A stretch of 64,000 bases of DNA. Origin: Ideonella oryzae. Lineage in GTDB: Bacteria > Pseudomonadota > Gammaproteobacteria > Burkholderiales > Burkholderiaceae_C. A program made the translations under genes and the position numbers. Positions 18,925 through 27,979 of this stretch are shown here, in pieces; within the stretch, counting starts at the first letter, position 1, and each line of letters begins with the position of its first letter. Where the stretch lies: contig NZ_JAMXMC010000003.1 in the NCBI RefSeq assembly GCF_024055665.1, positions 34,714 to 98,713 on the forward strand, read 5' to 3'. The notes below the pieces were generated by a model. It did not search any database, was not told the DNA's origin, and worked only from the letters and a program-made list of their open reading frames with translations.

Positions 18925-19520
18925 TGCGACGACTCCACCTCCTGCTGGGCACCGCCCTGCTCGCCATGGGCCTGAGCCTGTCCGCCCAGGCCCAGACGCC
19001 GCCCGCCGATGCCGCCTCCGCCGCATCCGCCGCGCCGGCCCCGGCCGCCAGCGCCTCGGCCCCCCTGCCGAGCGACGCCGCGCTCGACGCCCGCGCCGAA
19101 GACCTCAAGCGCGAGGTCATTGCGCTCAACCGCGACCTGCTGGCGCTCGAGGAAGAGCTGCTCTACCCGGCCAGCACCCAGGTCAACGTCTTCGTCTCGA
19201 TGGACGTGGGCAAGCTGTTCATGCTGGAGTCGGTGCAGGTCAAGGTGGACGACAAGCTGGTCGCCCAGCACCTCTACACCCCGGCCGAGGTCAAGGCCCT
19301 GCACCGCGGCGGCGTGCAGCGCCTGTTCGTCGGCAACCTGCGCAGCGGCCCGCACGAGATCACCGCCTTCTTCACCGGCCAGGGCCCGCATGAGCGCGAC
19401 TACAAGCGCGGCACCACGCTGCAGTTCGACAAAGGCAGCGAGACCCGCAACATCGAGCTGAAGGTGCGCGATGCCCTGGGCAAGCTGCAGCCCGAGTTCG
19501 ACGTCAAAGTCTGGCCGTGA
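18924..19520 (+). CDS. exported periplasmic protein of unknown function
   Basis: The 198 residues have a signal peptide (LSAQAQTPPA), an Ala/Ser/Pro-rich linker, a short helical segment (LKREVIALNRDLLALEEELL, likely coiled coil) and a beta-sandwich-like C-terminal half (VNVFVSMDVGKLFMLESVQVKVDD, GPHEITAFFTGQG). Nothing in it resembles a DNA-binding protein. The coiled coil plus beta domain suggests an adaptor between envelope components. Its ATG shares one base with the DUF3570 stop. The family is not identified. Confidence 0.7.
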   Translation: MRRLHLLLGTALLAMGLSLSAQAQTPPADAASAASAAPAPAASASAPLPSDAALDARAEDLKREVIALNRDLLALEEELLYPASTQVNVFVSMDVGKLFMLESVQVKVDDKLVAQHLYTPAEVKALHRGGVQRLFVGNLRSGPHEITAFFTGQGPHERDYKRGTTLQFDKGSETRNIELKVRDALGKLQPEFDVKVWP

Positions 19521-21583
19521 CGCGTCCGAGTTCCGCCTTGTCCCGGCGCCCGCTGCCCCTGCTCGCGCCCCTGCTGATCGCGGGATGGATGCTGGCCGGG
19601 CCCGCCCGCGCCGCCTCCGACCCGCCCGAGCCCGAACACGTGGTGCGGGCCCCGCACTATGGCGAAGTGCTGTTCCACTTCCACCAGGATCAGACCTTCA
19701 CCGCGCTCACCTCGCTGATGGTCTCGCAGCAGTTCGACCGCCTGGGCGTGCACGCCGACGAGGCCGAGGTGCTGCGCGGCGGCCTGCTGCTGTCCTACGG
19801 CATGCACCGCGAGGCCGGCCAGGTCTTCGAGCGCCTGATCGACCACGGCGCCACGCCCGAAGTGCGCAACCGCGCCTGGTACTACCTGGCCCGGGTGCGC
19901 TACACCCGGGGTGAGCCGCAGGCCGCCGATGCCGCCCTGGCCCATATCCAGGGCGAACTGCCCGGCGCACTCGACGACGACCGGCGCCTGCTGCAGGCCC
20001 AGGTCAAGCTGGCCCTGGCCCAACCCGCCCTGGCGGCCGAGGCCCTGACCCCGCTGGCCAGCGCCGATCAACCCCGCCCGCCAGCGCCCGCGCCGGTGGA
20101 CGAGGACAACCCGCCGCCGCGCCCGGGCCTGCTGGCCCGCCTCAAATCTCTGGTGCTGGCCCCCTTCAGCGGCCCGGACCCGCTGGCCGCCAACGATGCC
20201 GACGCCCGGCTGTTCGCCCGCTACAACCTGGGCATCGCCCTGATCCGCCAGGGCGACGCGACCGGCGGCACCCGCTGGCTGGACGCGCTGGGCCAGATGC
20301 CCGCGGCCAACGAGGAGCAGCGTGCCCTGCGCGACCAGGCCAACCTGGCCCTGGGCTACGCCGCCCTGCAGCGCGAGGCGCCCGAGCAGGCCCGCCAGTA
20401 CCTGGAACGCATCCGCCTGAAGGGCCCCAGCTCGGACAAGGCCCTGCTGGGCTACGGCTGGGCCGCCCTGGGCCTGAAGCAGCCCAAGCTGGCGCTCGTC
20501 TCGTGGACCGAACTGGCCCAGCGCGACCCGTCCCAGCCTGCCGTGCAGGAGGCCCGCCTGGCGGTGTCCTACGCCCTGGCCGAGCTGGGGGCTGACACCC
20601 AGGCCCGCGACGGCTACCAGTCGGCCCTGGGCAGCTACCAGGACGAGGACCAGCGCCTGGGCGAGGCCATCGCCGCGCTGGAGGACCCGGCCTGGCTGGA
20701 CGAGCTGCTGGCCCGCAACCCGGGCGTGGAGATGGCCTGGTTCCGCGACGCCGAGGACGTGCCCCACCTGCCGCACCTGCGTCTGCTGGCCCCGGCCCTG
20801 GCCGGCCACGCCTTCCAGGAGAGCTTCAAGACCTGGCGCGACCTGCGCTTCCTGCAGGACAACCTGGCCGCCTGGCAGGAGACCCTGGCCGTCTACCGCA
20901 CCATGCTGGATGAACGCCGCAAGGCCTTCCAGGAGCGCCTGCCCGACGTGGCCAGCCAGCGCCAGCAACTGGACTCGGCCGCGCTGCTGCCGCGCCAGCA
21001 GCAGCTCGACGGCGAACTGGCCCAGGCCGAGGCGGACGCCGATGGCCGCGCCTTTGCCGACCCGGCCCAGCGCGCCTTGCTGCAGCGTGCCGACCGCGCC
21101 CGCGACACCCTGGCCCGGCTGCAGGCCGCGCCCGCCGGCCAGGACGTGCCCACCGCCACACTGCAGGACGCCGCCGAGCGCCTGCGCATCCTGCAGGGCC
21201 TGCTGGCCTGGGACCTGAGCCAGGCCTACCCGGAACGCCGCTGGGCCGCCCGCAAGGCCCTGGGGGACAGCGCCCAGGGGCTGCAACAGGCCCAGGCCGC
21301 CCGCCAGGCCCTGGACCAGGCCGCGCGCGACGAGGCCCAGCGCTTCGTGCAGTTCCAGCAGCGCATCGACGAACTGTCCCGCCGCATCCAGGCCCTGCAG
21401 GCCCCGCTGGCCACGGCCAGCACCCAGCAGGCTCAAGCCCTGAGCCGGCTGGCCCAGGACGGCCTGCGGCAACAGCAGGAACGCCTGGCCGGCTACGCCC
21501 AGCAGGCCCGCTACGCCCTGGCCCAGTTGCTGGACCGCGGCCGTGACGCATCGACGGAACCCGAGCATGCCCCGACGCCCTGA
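19517..21583 (+). CDS. exported TPR-like repeat protein
   Basis: The 688 residues begin with a signal peptide (cleavage near ARAASD). Most of the chain is Ala/Leu/Arg/Gln-rich helical repeats of TPR type (VFERLIDHGATPEVRNRAWYY, YNLGIALIRQGDATGG, LLGYGWAALGLKQPKLAL). A long, strongly helical segment at ~430-670 is probably a coiled coil. Such proteins usually form periplasmic scaffolds. The GTG start overlaps the previous stop (GTGA). In Myxococcus gliding clusters similar TPR proteins lie beside AgmX/ExbBD genes, which fits this context. Confidence 0.75.
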   Translation: MTRPSSALSRRPLPLLAPLLIAGWMLAGPARAASDPPEPEHVVRAPHYGEVLFHFHQDQTFTALTSLMVSQQFDRLGVHADEAEVLRGGLLLSYGMHREAGQVFERLIDHGATPEVRNRAWYYLARVRYTRGEPQAADAALAHIQGELPGALDDDRRLLQAQVKLALAQPALAAEALTPLASADQPRPPAPAPVDEDNPPPRPGLLARLKSLVLAPFSGPDPLAANDADARLFARYNLGIALIRQGDATGGTRWLDALGQMPAANEEQRALRDQANLALGYAALQREAPEQARQYLERIRLKGPSSDKALLGYGWAALGLKQPKLALVSWTELAQRDPSQPAVQEARLAVSYALAELGADTQARDGYQSALGSYQDEDQRLGEAIAALEDPAWLDELLARNPGVEMAWFRDAEDVPHLPHLRLLAPALAGHAFQESFKTWRDLRFLQDNLAAWQETLAVYRTMLDERRKAFQERLPDVASQRQQLDSAALLPRQQQLDGELAQAEADADGRAFADPAQRALLQRADRARDTLARLQAAPAGQDVPTATLQDAAERLRILQGLLAWDLSQAYPERRWAARKALGDSAQGLQQAQAARQALDQAARDEAQRFVQFQQRIDELSRRIQALQAPLATASTQQAQALSRLAQDGLRQQQERLAGYAQQARYALAQLLDRGRDASTEPEHAPTP

Positions 21584-24500
21584 GCCCCGCCACCTGACTG
21601 TCCTGGCGGCTGCCGTCTCGGTGGCCTGGCTGGGCGGCTGCAGCCTGTGGTCGTCCCGCCCGGCGGGTGACGACGAGCCCACCCTGCGCACCCTGGCCGA
21701 GCGCACGCCCCCGGCCATCCAGACCGGGAAGCTGCGCAGCACCGAGGACCAGGCCCTGGCCGCCTGGCGCGCCCTGCTGGCGGCGCAGCCCGATCCCCGC
21801 CAGCGCGCCCAGGCCCTGCGCCGACTGGGCGACCTGGAGATGGACCGCAGCGACAGCGCGCTGGCCGCCGACACCGGCGCCTCGGCGCCACAGGCCAGCC
21901 ACCGCGAAGCCATCGCCAGCTACCAGGCCTACCTGAAGTCCTACCCCCAGGCCCCGGACAACGACCGCGTGCTCTACCAGCTCGCCCGGGCCCACGAACT
22001 GGATGGCGAACCCGAGGCCGCGCTGGCCACGCTGGACCGCCTGGTGGCCAGCTACCCGACCACCCGTTATCTGGACGAAGCCCAGTTCCGGCGCGGCGAG
22101 CTGCTGTTCACCGCCCGCCAGTACCCGGCGGCCGAGCAGGCCTACAGCGCCGTGCTGGCGCGTGCCGAGCCCACCGTCTTCCACGACCGGGCGCTCTACA
22201 TGCAGGGCTGGTCGCGCTTCAAGCAGGGCCAGCTCGACGGCGCGCTCGAGGCCTTTCTGCGGGTGCTCGACGGCAAGCTGGCCGACCAGGACCCGGCCGT
22301 GCCGCTGGAACAACTCGACAGCCTGAGCCGGGCCGACCGCGAACTGCTGGACGACAGCTTCCGCGTCGTCAGCCTGACGCTGGAGAACCTGCAGGGCGCG
22401 GCCAGCATCCCGCCGGTCACCGCCAGCCCGGCCCGCCAGCACTACCAGGTGCGCCTGTACCGGCGGTTGGCGGCGCTCTACCTGCAGCAGGACCGCCCCA
22501 AGGACGCGGCCGACACCCTGCTGGCCTTCACCCGGCTGCGGCCGGAGGACGCCCAGGCGCCCGCCCTGCAGGACGAGGTGATCGGCATCTACGCCCAGGC
22601 CGGCTTTGCCCAGCAGGCCCAGCAGGTCAAGGTGGACTTCGTGACCCGCTACGGCGCCCAGGGGGCCTACCGCCAGGTCAACCCCGAAGCCTGGCAGGAC
22701 GCCCAGCCCCAGGTGCGCGAGCACCTGGCCGAACTGGCCCGCCAGGCCCACGCCCAGGCGCAGCAAAGCCACGCCCCCGCCGACGTGGCCCAGGCCGTGC
22801 AGTGGTACCGCACCCTGCTGACCGACTTCCCGGACCACCCGGAAGCGGCCGAGAACCGCTTCCTGATGGCCGAGCTGCTGTTCGAGGCGCGCCGCTTCGA
22901 CGAGGCCGCCCTGGCCTACGAACAGACGGCCTACCCGGCACAGGAAGGCATGGCCCGCAGTGCCCCCGCCCGGCGCACCGAGGCCGGCTACGCCGCCGTG
23001 CTGGCCCGCGCCGAGCTGGTGAAGGCCGCCCCGCAGGCGAGCCGCCCGGCGCTGGAGCGGGACCAGGTGGCCAGCGAGCTGCGCTTTGCCCAGGCCTTCC
23101 CCGCCGACAGCCGCGCCCCGGCCGTGCAGGCCCACGCCGCCGAGACGCTGTACCGCCTGGGCGACGCCGCCGGTGCCAATGCCGCCGCGCTGGCCCTGCT
23201 GCAACGCCAGCCCGCCGCCCCCGAGGCCCAGCGCCGCACGGCGCTGAACGTGCTGGCCCACACCCGCTTCGAGGCCGGCGCCTTCGACGAAGCCGAGCGC
23301 TACACCCGCGAGGCCCTGGCCCTGACCCCGGCCGCCGACGCCAGCCGGCGCGACCTGACCGAACGCCTGGCCGCCTCGCTCTACAAGCAGGGCGAGCAGG
23401 CCCGCACGGCCGGCGACACCCGGCGCGCCGCCGAGCTGTTCGGCCGCGTCACCACCGAGACCCCCGAGGCCAGCGCCCGGGTGGCCGCGCAGTTCGACGC
23501 CGCCACCCAGCGCCTGGCGCTGAAGGACTGGGCCGGTGCCAGCCAGCTGCTGGAGGACTTCCGCCAGCGCTTCCCGCGCGAGGCGCTGCAGGCCCAGGTG
23601 CCGCCCAAGCTGGCCCTGGCCTACAGCGAGCAGGGCCGCTGGGCCGCCGCCGCGGCCGAGGCCGAGCGCATCGCGCAGAGCGAGACGGACCCCGAGCGCG
23701 CCCGGGCCGCCCGCTGGCAAGCCGCCCAGTGGTACGACCAGGCCCAGGCCGCCCCTGGCGCCGCACCCCGTGCCCGCGCCGAGGCCGCCCGCAGCTGGGA
23801 GGCCTACTGGCGCGCCCACCCGCAGCCCCTGCCCGAGGCCATCGAGGCCCTGAACCACCTGGTGTTGCTGGCCCATGCGGACGGACAGACCCCGCGCGAA
23901 CGCCAATGGCAGCGCACCCTGGTGCAGGCCGAGGCGGCGGGCGGCACCGCCCGCACCGAGCGCAGCCGCAGCCTGGCGGCCCAGGCCGCGCTGGCCCTGG
24001 CGGACGAGGATGGCGAGGCCTTCCGCGCCGTGGCGCTCAAGGAGCCGCTGCAAAAGAGCCTGGCCAGCAAGAAGGCCCGGCTGGAAACGGCCCTGCAGGC
24101 CTATGGCCGCGTGGCCGACTACGGCACGGCCGAAGCGGTCACCGCCGCCACCTTCCGCACCGCCGCGCTGTACCAGGACTTCGGCCGCGCGCTGATGGAC
24201 TCCGAGCGCCCGCGCAAGCTCAGCAAGCTCGAGCGCGAGCAGTACGACGTGATGCTGGAGGAGCAGGCCTATCCCTTCGAGGAAAAGGCCATCGGCCTGC
24301 ACGAGGCCAACGCCGCCCGGGCGCCGCAGGGCCTGTACGACCGCTGGGTGCGCCAGAGCTTCGACGCCCTGCGCACGCTGCGCCCGGCCCGCTGGGCCAA
24401 GGCCGAGCGCGAGGCGCCCTGCGGGGCTGGCGCGGCCCTGACCCGCCAGGGCCTGGCCGCCCGGCAGGACGGCAACTTCGTGGCCGCGGGGCAGGCCTGG

Positions 24501-24761
24501 GCCCAGGCCCTGAAAACCGACGCCGCCTGCGCCGCCGCGGCCCTGAACCTGGGCGTGCTCAACGACCTCTACCTGGGCTCGCCCGAAGAGGCCCTGCGCT
24601 GGTACCAGCAGTACCAGACGCTGGCCGCCGCACAGGGCCTGGGCGCCGACGCCCAGGTCGGCAAATGGATCACCGAGGTGCAGCGCCGCCTGCCCAAGCC
24701 CGCCGCTCCGGAAGCCGCCCCGAACGCTGCCTCCGCGCCCGCCAAGGAGACTACCCCATGA
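21567..24761 (+). CDS. large TPR-repeat lipoprotein
   Basis: The 1064-residue protein has a lipoprotein signal (WLGGC, then SLWSS) followed by TPR-type repeats over almost its whole length (LYQLARAHELDGEPEAAL, QFRRGELLFTARQYPAAEQ, AENRFLMAELLFEARRFDEA, RTALNVLAHTRFEAGAFDEAE). It would be a very long membrane-tethered periplasmic scaffold. The ATG giving MPRRPEPRH was preferred; a GTG eight codons earlier is also possible. It overlaps the preceding gene by 17 bases and the next by 4. Its architecture recalls YbgF/Glt-type TPR partners of TolQR/ExbBD systems. Confidence 0.78.
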   Translation: MPRRPEPRHLTVLAAAVSVAWLGGCSLWSSRPAGDDEPTLRTLAERTPPAIQTGKLRSTEDQALAAWRALLAAQPDPRQRAQALRRLGDLEMDRSDSALAADTGASAPQASHREAIASYQAYLKSYPQAPDNDRVLYQLARAHELDGEPEAALATLDRLVASYPTTRYLDEAQFRRGELLFTARQYPAAEQAYSAVLARAEPTVFHDRALYMQGWSRFKQGQLDGALEAFLRVLDGKLADQDPAVPLEQLDSLSRADRELLDDSFRVVSLTLENLQGAASIPPVTASPARQHYQVRLYRRLAALYLQQDRPKDAADTLLAFTRLRPEDAQAPALQDEVIGIYAQAGFAQQAQQVKVDFVTRYGAQGAYRQVNPEAWQDAQPQVREHLAELARQAHAQAQQSHAPADVAQAVQWYRTLLTDFPDHPEAAENRFLMAELLFEARRFDEAALAYEQTAYPAQEGMARSAPARRTEAGYAAVLARAELVKAAPQASRPALERDQVASELRFAQAFPADSRAPAVQAHAAETLYRLGDAAGANAAALALLQRQPAAPEAQRRTALNVLAHTRFEAGAFDEAERYTREALALTPAADASRRDLTERLAASLYKQGEQARTAGDTRRAAELFGRVTTETPEASARVAAQFDAATQRLALKDWAGASQLLEDFRQRFPREALQAQVPPKLALAYSEQGRWAAAAAEAERIAQSETDPERARAARWQAAQWYDQAQAAPGAAPRARAEAARSWEAYWRAHPQPLPEAIEALNHLVLLAHADGQTPRERQWQRTLVQAEAAGGTARTERSRSLAAQAALALADEDGEAFRAVALKEPLQKSLASKKARLETALQAYGRVADYGTAEAVTAATFRTAALYQDFGRALMDSERPRKLSKLEREQYDVMLEEQAYPFEEKAIGLHEANAARAPQGLYDRWVRQSFDALRTLRPARWAKAEREAPCGAGAALTRQGLAARQDGNFVAAGQAWAQALKTDAACAAAALNLGVLNDLYLGSPEEALRWYQQYQTLAAAQGLGADAQVGKWITEVQRRLPKPAAPEAAPNAASAPAKETTP

Positions 24762-25066
24762 CCTCGCATCCCTCACTCACGCTGGCCCTCGGCCTCGGTT
24801 GGCTGCTGCCCCTGGCGCTGACCGTTCCCGGCGCCGCCCGGGCCCAGGACCAGGCCGAGGTGGCGCCCAGCAAGATCATCGGCAACCGTGAGCTGCCCAA
24901 GGTCCTGTACTTCGTGCCCTGGAAGAAGCCACTGACCGATCCGCTGGCCGGCAAGCCCCCGGCCAGCGTGCTCGACGAGGTGCTCTCGCCGATCGACCGC
25001 GAGGTCTTCCGTCGCAACGAGCGCTTCACGGCTGCGGCCACCGCCGCCTCGGCCCCCGCGCCCTGA
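24758..25066 (+). CDS. small exported protein of unknown function
   Basis: The 102 residues have a signal peptide (cleavage near ARAQDQ) and a short mature part with KIIGNRELPKVLYFVPWKKP and a helical C-terminus ending in Ala/Pro. The start has AAGGAGA upstream and overlaps the previous stop (ATGA). I do not recognise the family. The conserved-looking IGNRELPKVLYFVPWK core and its place just before the ExbB gene suggest it contacts the motor or scaffold. Confidence 0.7.
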   Translation: MTSHPSLTLALGLGWLLPLALTVPGAARAQDQAEVAPSKIIGNRELPKVLYFVPWKKPLTDPLAGKPPASVLDEVLSPIDREVFRRNERFTAAATAASAPAP

Positions 25067-25127
25067 ACCCGTCCCCGTTTCCTCTTCGACCCTTTCCCCA
25101 CGCATCGCGCCCCCGGAGTTCCCCGCC

Positions 25128-25778
25128 ATGACCACCTTTGAATCCATCGTCAAGTTCTTCCAGGACTGCGGCCTGTTCATCATCCCCAGCCTGACCATCA
25201 TGGCCATCGGGCTGAGCATCGCGATCGAGCGCTTCATCTTCCTGCGCCGCGCCCGGCGCGAGAACAGCGCCCTGTGGGCCCAAGTGCAACCCATGCTGCA
25301 GCAGGCCCAGTGGAAAGAGGTCTACAGCGTGGCCAGCAAGAGCGACGCAGCGCTGGGCAAGCTGGTGAGCAACGGCCTGCAGCGCCTGCAGAGCTCGCGC
25401 AAGCGCGAGGACATCGACGCCTCGATGGAGGAAGGCATGATGGAGATCGTGCCGCGCCTGGAGAAGCGCACCCACTACATCGCCACCTTCGCCAACGTCA
25501 TCACGCTGGTGGGCCTGCTGGGCACCATCTCGGGCCTGATCAAGGCCTTCACGGCGGTGGCCCAGGTGAACCCGGCCGAGAAGGCCGAGCTGCTGTCGGG
25601 CTCCATCTCCATCGCCATGAACAACACCGCCTTCGCGCTGGGCGTGGCCATCCCCTTCCTGCTGATCCACGCCTTCCTGCAGGCCCGCACCGGCGAGATC
25701 GTCGACGGCCTGGAAGCCGCCAAGATCAGCTTCCTGAACCTGGTGCAGCGCCTGGCCCCCGAAGCCGGCAGCCGCTGA
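25128..25778 (+). CDS. MotA/TolQ/ExbB proton-channel protein
   Basis: An inner-membrane stator subunit that turns proton flow into mechanical work. The 216 residues show the family's three membrane segments: ~13-32 (LFIIPSLTIMAIGLSIAIE), ~117-140 (ANVITLVGLLGTISGLIKAF, the conserved ExbB signature) and ~164-188 (ISIAMNNTAFALGVAIPFLL), with the cytoplasmic loop between the first two. CGGAG lies nine bases before the ATG. Two ExbD genes and a TonB-like gene follow directly. Confidence 0.92.
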   Translation: MTTFESIVKFFQDCGLFIIPSLTIMAIGLSIAIERFIFLRRARRENSALWAQVQPMLQQAQWKEVYSVASKSDAALGKLVSNGLQRLQSSRKREDIDASMEEGMMEIVPRLEKRTHYIATFANVITLVGLLGTISGLIKAFTAVAQVNPAEKAELLSGSISIAMNNTAFALGVAIPFLLIHAFLQARTGEIVDGLEAAKISFLNLVQRLAPEAGSR

Positions 25779-25803
25779 GCCGCCGGCCCGAGAAAGCGCA
25801 ACC

Positions 25804-26316
25804 ATGCGAGTCCGACGCCTGCGCAAGACACCGGCGGCGCTGGAGGTCACGGCCTTCATCAACCTGATCGTGGTGCTCGTGCCCTTCCTGCTGTCCACCG
25901 CGGTGTTCACCCGGCTGGCGGTGCTGGAGCTGTCGCTGCCGGCGAAATCCGCCGGGGTGGAGCAGCTCAAGGTCGACCACCTGCAGCTCGAGGTGGTCAT
26001 CCGCCCGGACGCCCTGGACGTGGGCGACCGCGTGGGTGGGCTGATCCAGCACATCCCGCACACGGCCCAGGGCCCCGACCTGAAGGCGCTCAACGCGCTG
26101 GTCATGCAGGTCAAGGCCAAGTACCCCGAACAGAAGGACGCCACCATCCTGGCCCAGCCCGACACGCCCTATGAACTGCTGGTCAAGGTGATGGACGCCA
26201 CCCGCGAGGGCCGCACCGCCCGCGAGGACGGCCAGGTCGTCAAGGCCGAGCTGTTCCCGGCCCTCTCCATCGGCGACGCGCCGCGCGGCACCCCCGCCGC
26301 GGCCCACGGAGGCTGA
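25804..26316 (+). CDS. ExbD/TolR-like protein with Asn replacing the membrane Asp
   Basis: The 170 residues have one N-terminal membrane segment (TAFINLIVVLVPFLLSTAVF) and a periplasmic domain of the ExbD type (LEVVIRPDALDVGD, then DATILAQPDTPYELLVKVMDATRE). Typical ExbD/TolR proteins carry FIDV, with the aspartate essential for proton flow; here the position is Asn20 (codon AAC). The protein may therefore be a structural half of a mixed pair with the following ExbD, which keeps the Asp. It is ~30 residues longer than a minimal ExbD. Confidence 0.88.
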   Translation: MRVRRLRKTPAALEVTAFINLIVVLVPFLLSTAVFTRLAVLELSLPAKSAGVEQLKVDHLQLEVVIRPDALDVGDRVGGLIQHIPHTAQGPDLKALNALVMQVKAKYPEQKDATILAQPDTPYELLVKVMDATREGRTAREDGQVVKAELFPALSIGDAPRGTPAAAHGG

Positions 26317-26317
26317 C

Positions 26318-26821
26318 GTGCCCACCCTCACGCCCCTGCAGAAGCGGGCCGCCCGCAAAGCCCGCAACCACACCGATCTGGACATGAACCTGGTGTCCCT
26401 GATCGACGTGTTCACCATCCTCATCTTCTTCCTGCTGTCCAACTCGTCCGAGGTGGACATCCTGCCCAGCACGAAGAGCGTGCGCCTGCCCGAATCCACC
26501 GCCGAGGTGGCGCCCCAGGACACCCTGGTGGTGGTGGTCAGCCCCGAGGAGATCATCGTGGACGGAAAGACCGTGGCCCGCGTGGCCGACGTGCAGGCCG
26601 CCCCCACCGACCTGATCGCCCCGCTGACCGCGGCCCTGCAACAGCAGCAGGCGACCCGCCGCGCGGTGCGGGCCGAGAACGCCCCGCTCAGCCAGGTCGT
26701 CACCATCATGGGTGACCAGAGCATTCCCTACCAGCTGCTGCGCAAGGTGATGACCAGCTGTGCCCAGGCCGGCTTCAGCGACGTGCGCTTTGCCGTGCGC
26801 CAGAAGGTGGAGAAGACATGA
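26318..26821 (+). CDS. ExbD/TolR-like protein with intact membrane Asp
   Basis: The 167 residues have a basic N-terminus, the canonical membrane segment SLIDVFTILIFFLLS with Asp30 at the proton-path position, and an ExbD periplasmic domain (RLPESTAEVAPQDTLVVVVSP, IMGDQSIPYQLLRKVMTSC). The GTG start has ACGGAGG upstream and lies one base after the previous stop. Together with ExbB and the Asn-bearing ExbD it should form the motor. It overlaps the next gene by ATGA. Confidence 0.9.
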   Translation: MPTLTPLQKRAARKARNHTDLDMNLVSLIDVFTILIFFLLSNSSEVDILPSTKSVRLPESTAEVAPQDTLVVVVSPEEIIVDGKTVARVADVQAAPTDLIAPLTAALQQQQATRRAVRAENAPLSQVVTIMGDQSIPYQLLRKVMTSCAQAGFSDVRFAVRQKVEKT

Positions 26822-27945
26822 GCGCCGCTGCCGTGAGCTTTCGCCAGCCGGTGCTGGCCTGGGCCAATGCCCCGGACGACGAGACGCGCTTTCGCCGCAT
26901 CTTCGTCCAGGTGGCCGTGCTGTGCCTTCTGCTGGGGCTGGTCACGCACTTCGTGACCCTGCCCGAGCGACAGCCGGACGAGGCCCAGGCCCTGCCCGCA
27001 CCGATGGCCCAGCTGCTGCTGGACAAGGACAAGGCCGCTGCGCCCCCGCCCAAGCCGCTGGCACCCACGCCGGCCGAGCAGGCCCGCAAGGAGCCGGTCA
27101 AGGAGACCCCGGAGGCCACGCCGCCGAAAGAGACCGCCCGCCCGGCACCAGCGCCCGCCGGCAAGAAGAACGCCGCCCCGGTGCCCGAAGCGCGCCAGCC
27201 GGTCGAAGGCAAGCCGCCGGGCGAGATTGGTGAGGCCCGCCGCCGCGCCTCGGGCGTCGGCCTGCTGGCCATGAAGGACCAGTTGGCCGCGCTGCAGGGC
27301 GCGCCCGCGGCGGTGCAGCTCAAGGAAGTGACACCCGGCCCCGGTGTGGGCACGAACAAGGGCGTGGGCGTGGGGGCCGGCACCCAGCCCGGCCTGCCCG
27401 ACCGGGCGCTCATCACCTCGACCGCCACCGGCGGCAGCGGCGGCATCAACACCGCGGGCCTGAGCAAGGACACCGGCGGCGGCGGCCTGGCCGGCCGATC
27501 CACCACGCTGGTGGCGGGGGTGGCCGGTGGTGGCGGTGGCCCCGGCGGTGGCGGCGGCAAGGGTGGCACCGGCGGGAATGGCGCCGGGGGCACGGGCACG
27601 GGAGGCAACGGCACGGGCGCCGGGGGAACCGTGCAGCGCGGCCACAGCGGCAAGGCCGCCCGCTCGCTGGAAGAGATCCGCCTGGTCTTCGAGCGCAACA
27701 AGGGCGCCATCTACGCCATCTACAACCGCGCCCTGCGCGAGGACCCTTCGCTGCAAGGCAAGGTGGTGGTGGAGCTGCGCATCGCCCCGTCCGGTCAGGT
27801 CACCGGCTGCACCCTGGTGTCCAGCGAGCTGAAGACGCCCGAGCTGGAGCAGAAGCTGCTCGCCCGCATCCGCCAGTTCGACTTCGGCGCCAAGGATGTG
27901 GACGAGATGGTGGTCAAGTGGCCATTGGACTTCCTGCCCTCCTGA
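26818..27945 (+). CDS. TonB/AgmX-like energy transducer with Gly-rich linker
   Basis: The 375 residues have a cytoplasmic N-terminus, a single membrane helix (~28-48, FVQVAVLCLLLGLVTHFVTL), a Pro/Lys/Ala-rich spacer (~60-140), a glycine-rich stretch (~205-275) and a C-terminal TonB/AgmX-PglI type domain (AIYNRALREDPSLQGKVVVELRIAP, VTGCTLVSSELKTPELEQKL). It should couple the ExbB/ExbD motor to a periplasmic or outer-membrane partner. The AgmX-type C-terminus is known from myxobacterial gliding genes. It is the last gene of the run. Confidence 0.85.
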   Translation: MSAAAVSFRQPVLAWANAPDDETRFRRIFVQVAVLCLLLGLVTHFVTLPERQPDEAQALPAPMAQLLLDKDKAAAPPPKPLAPTPAEQARKEPVKETPEATPPKETARPAPAPAGKKNAAPVPEARQPVEGKPPGEIGEARRRASGVGLLAMKDQLAALQGAPAAVQLKEVTPGPGVGTNKGVGVGAGTQPGLPDRALITSTATGGSGGINTAGLSKDTGGGGLAGRSTTLVAGVAGGGGGPGGGGGKGGTGGNGAGGTGTGGNGTGAGGTVQRGHSGKAARSLEEIRLVFERNKGAIYAIYNRALREDPSLQGKVVVELRIAPSGQVTGCTLVSSELKTPELEQKLLARIRQFDFGAKDVDEMVVKWPLDFLPS

Positions 27946-27979
27946 CGGGCTGCAGGCCGGCAGCGCGGACAATGCCGGC

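Noticed and set aside
20826..24776. 1316-codon open frame opposite the TPR genes
   Set aside because: Gly/Leu/Gln-rich shadow; the plus-strand TPR proteins are supported by signal peptides and overlaps.
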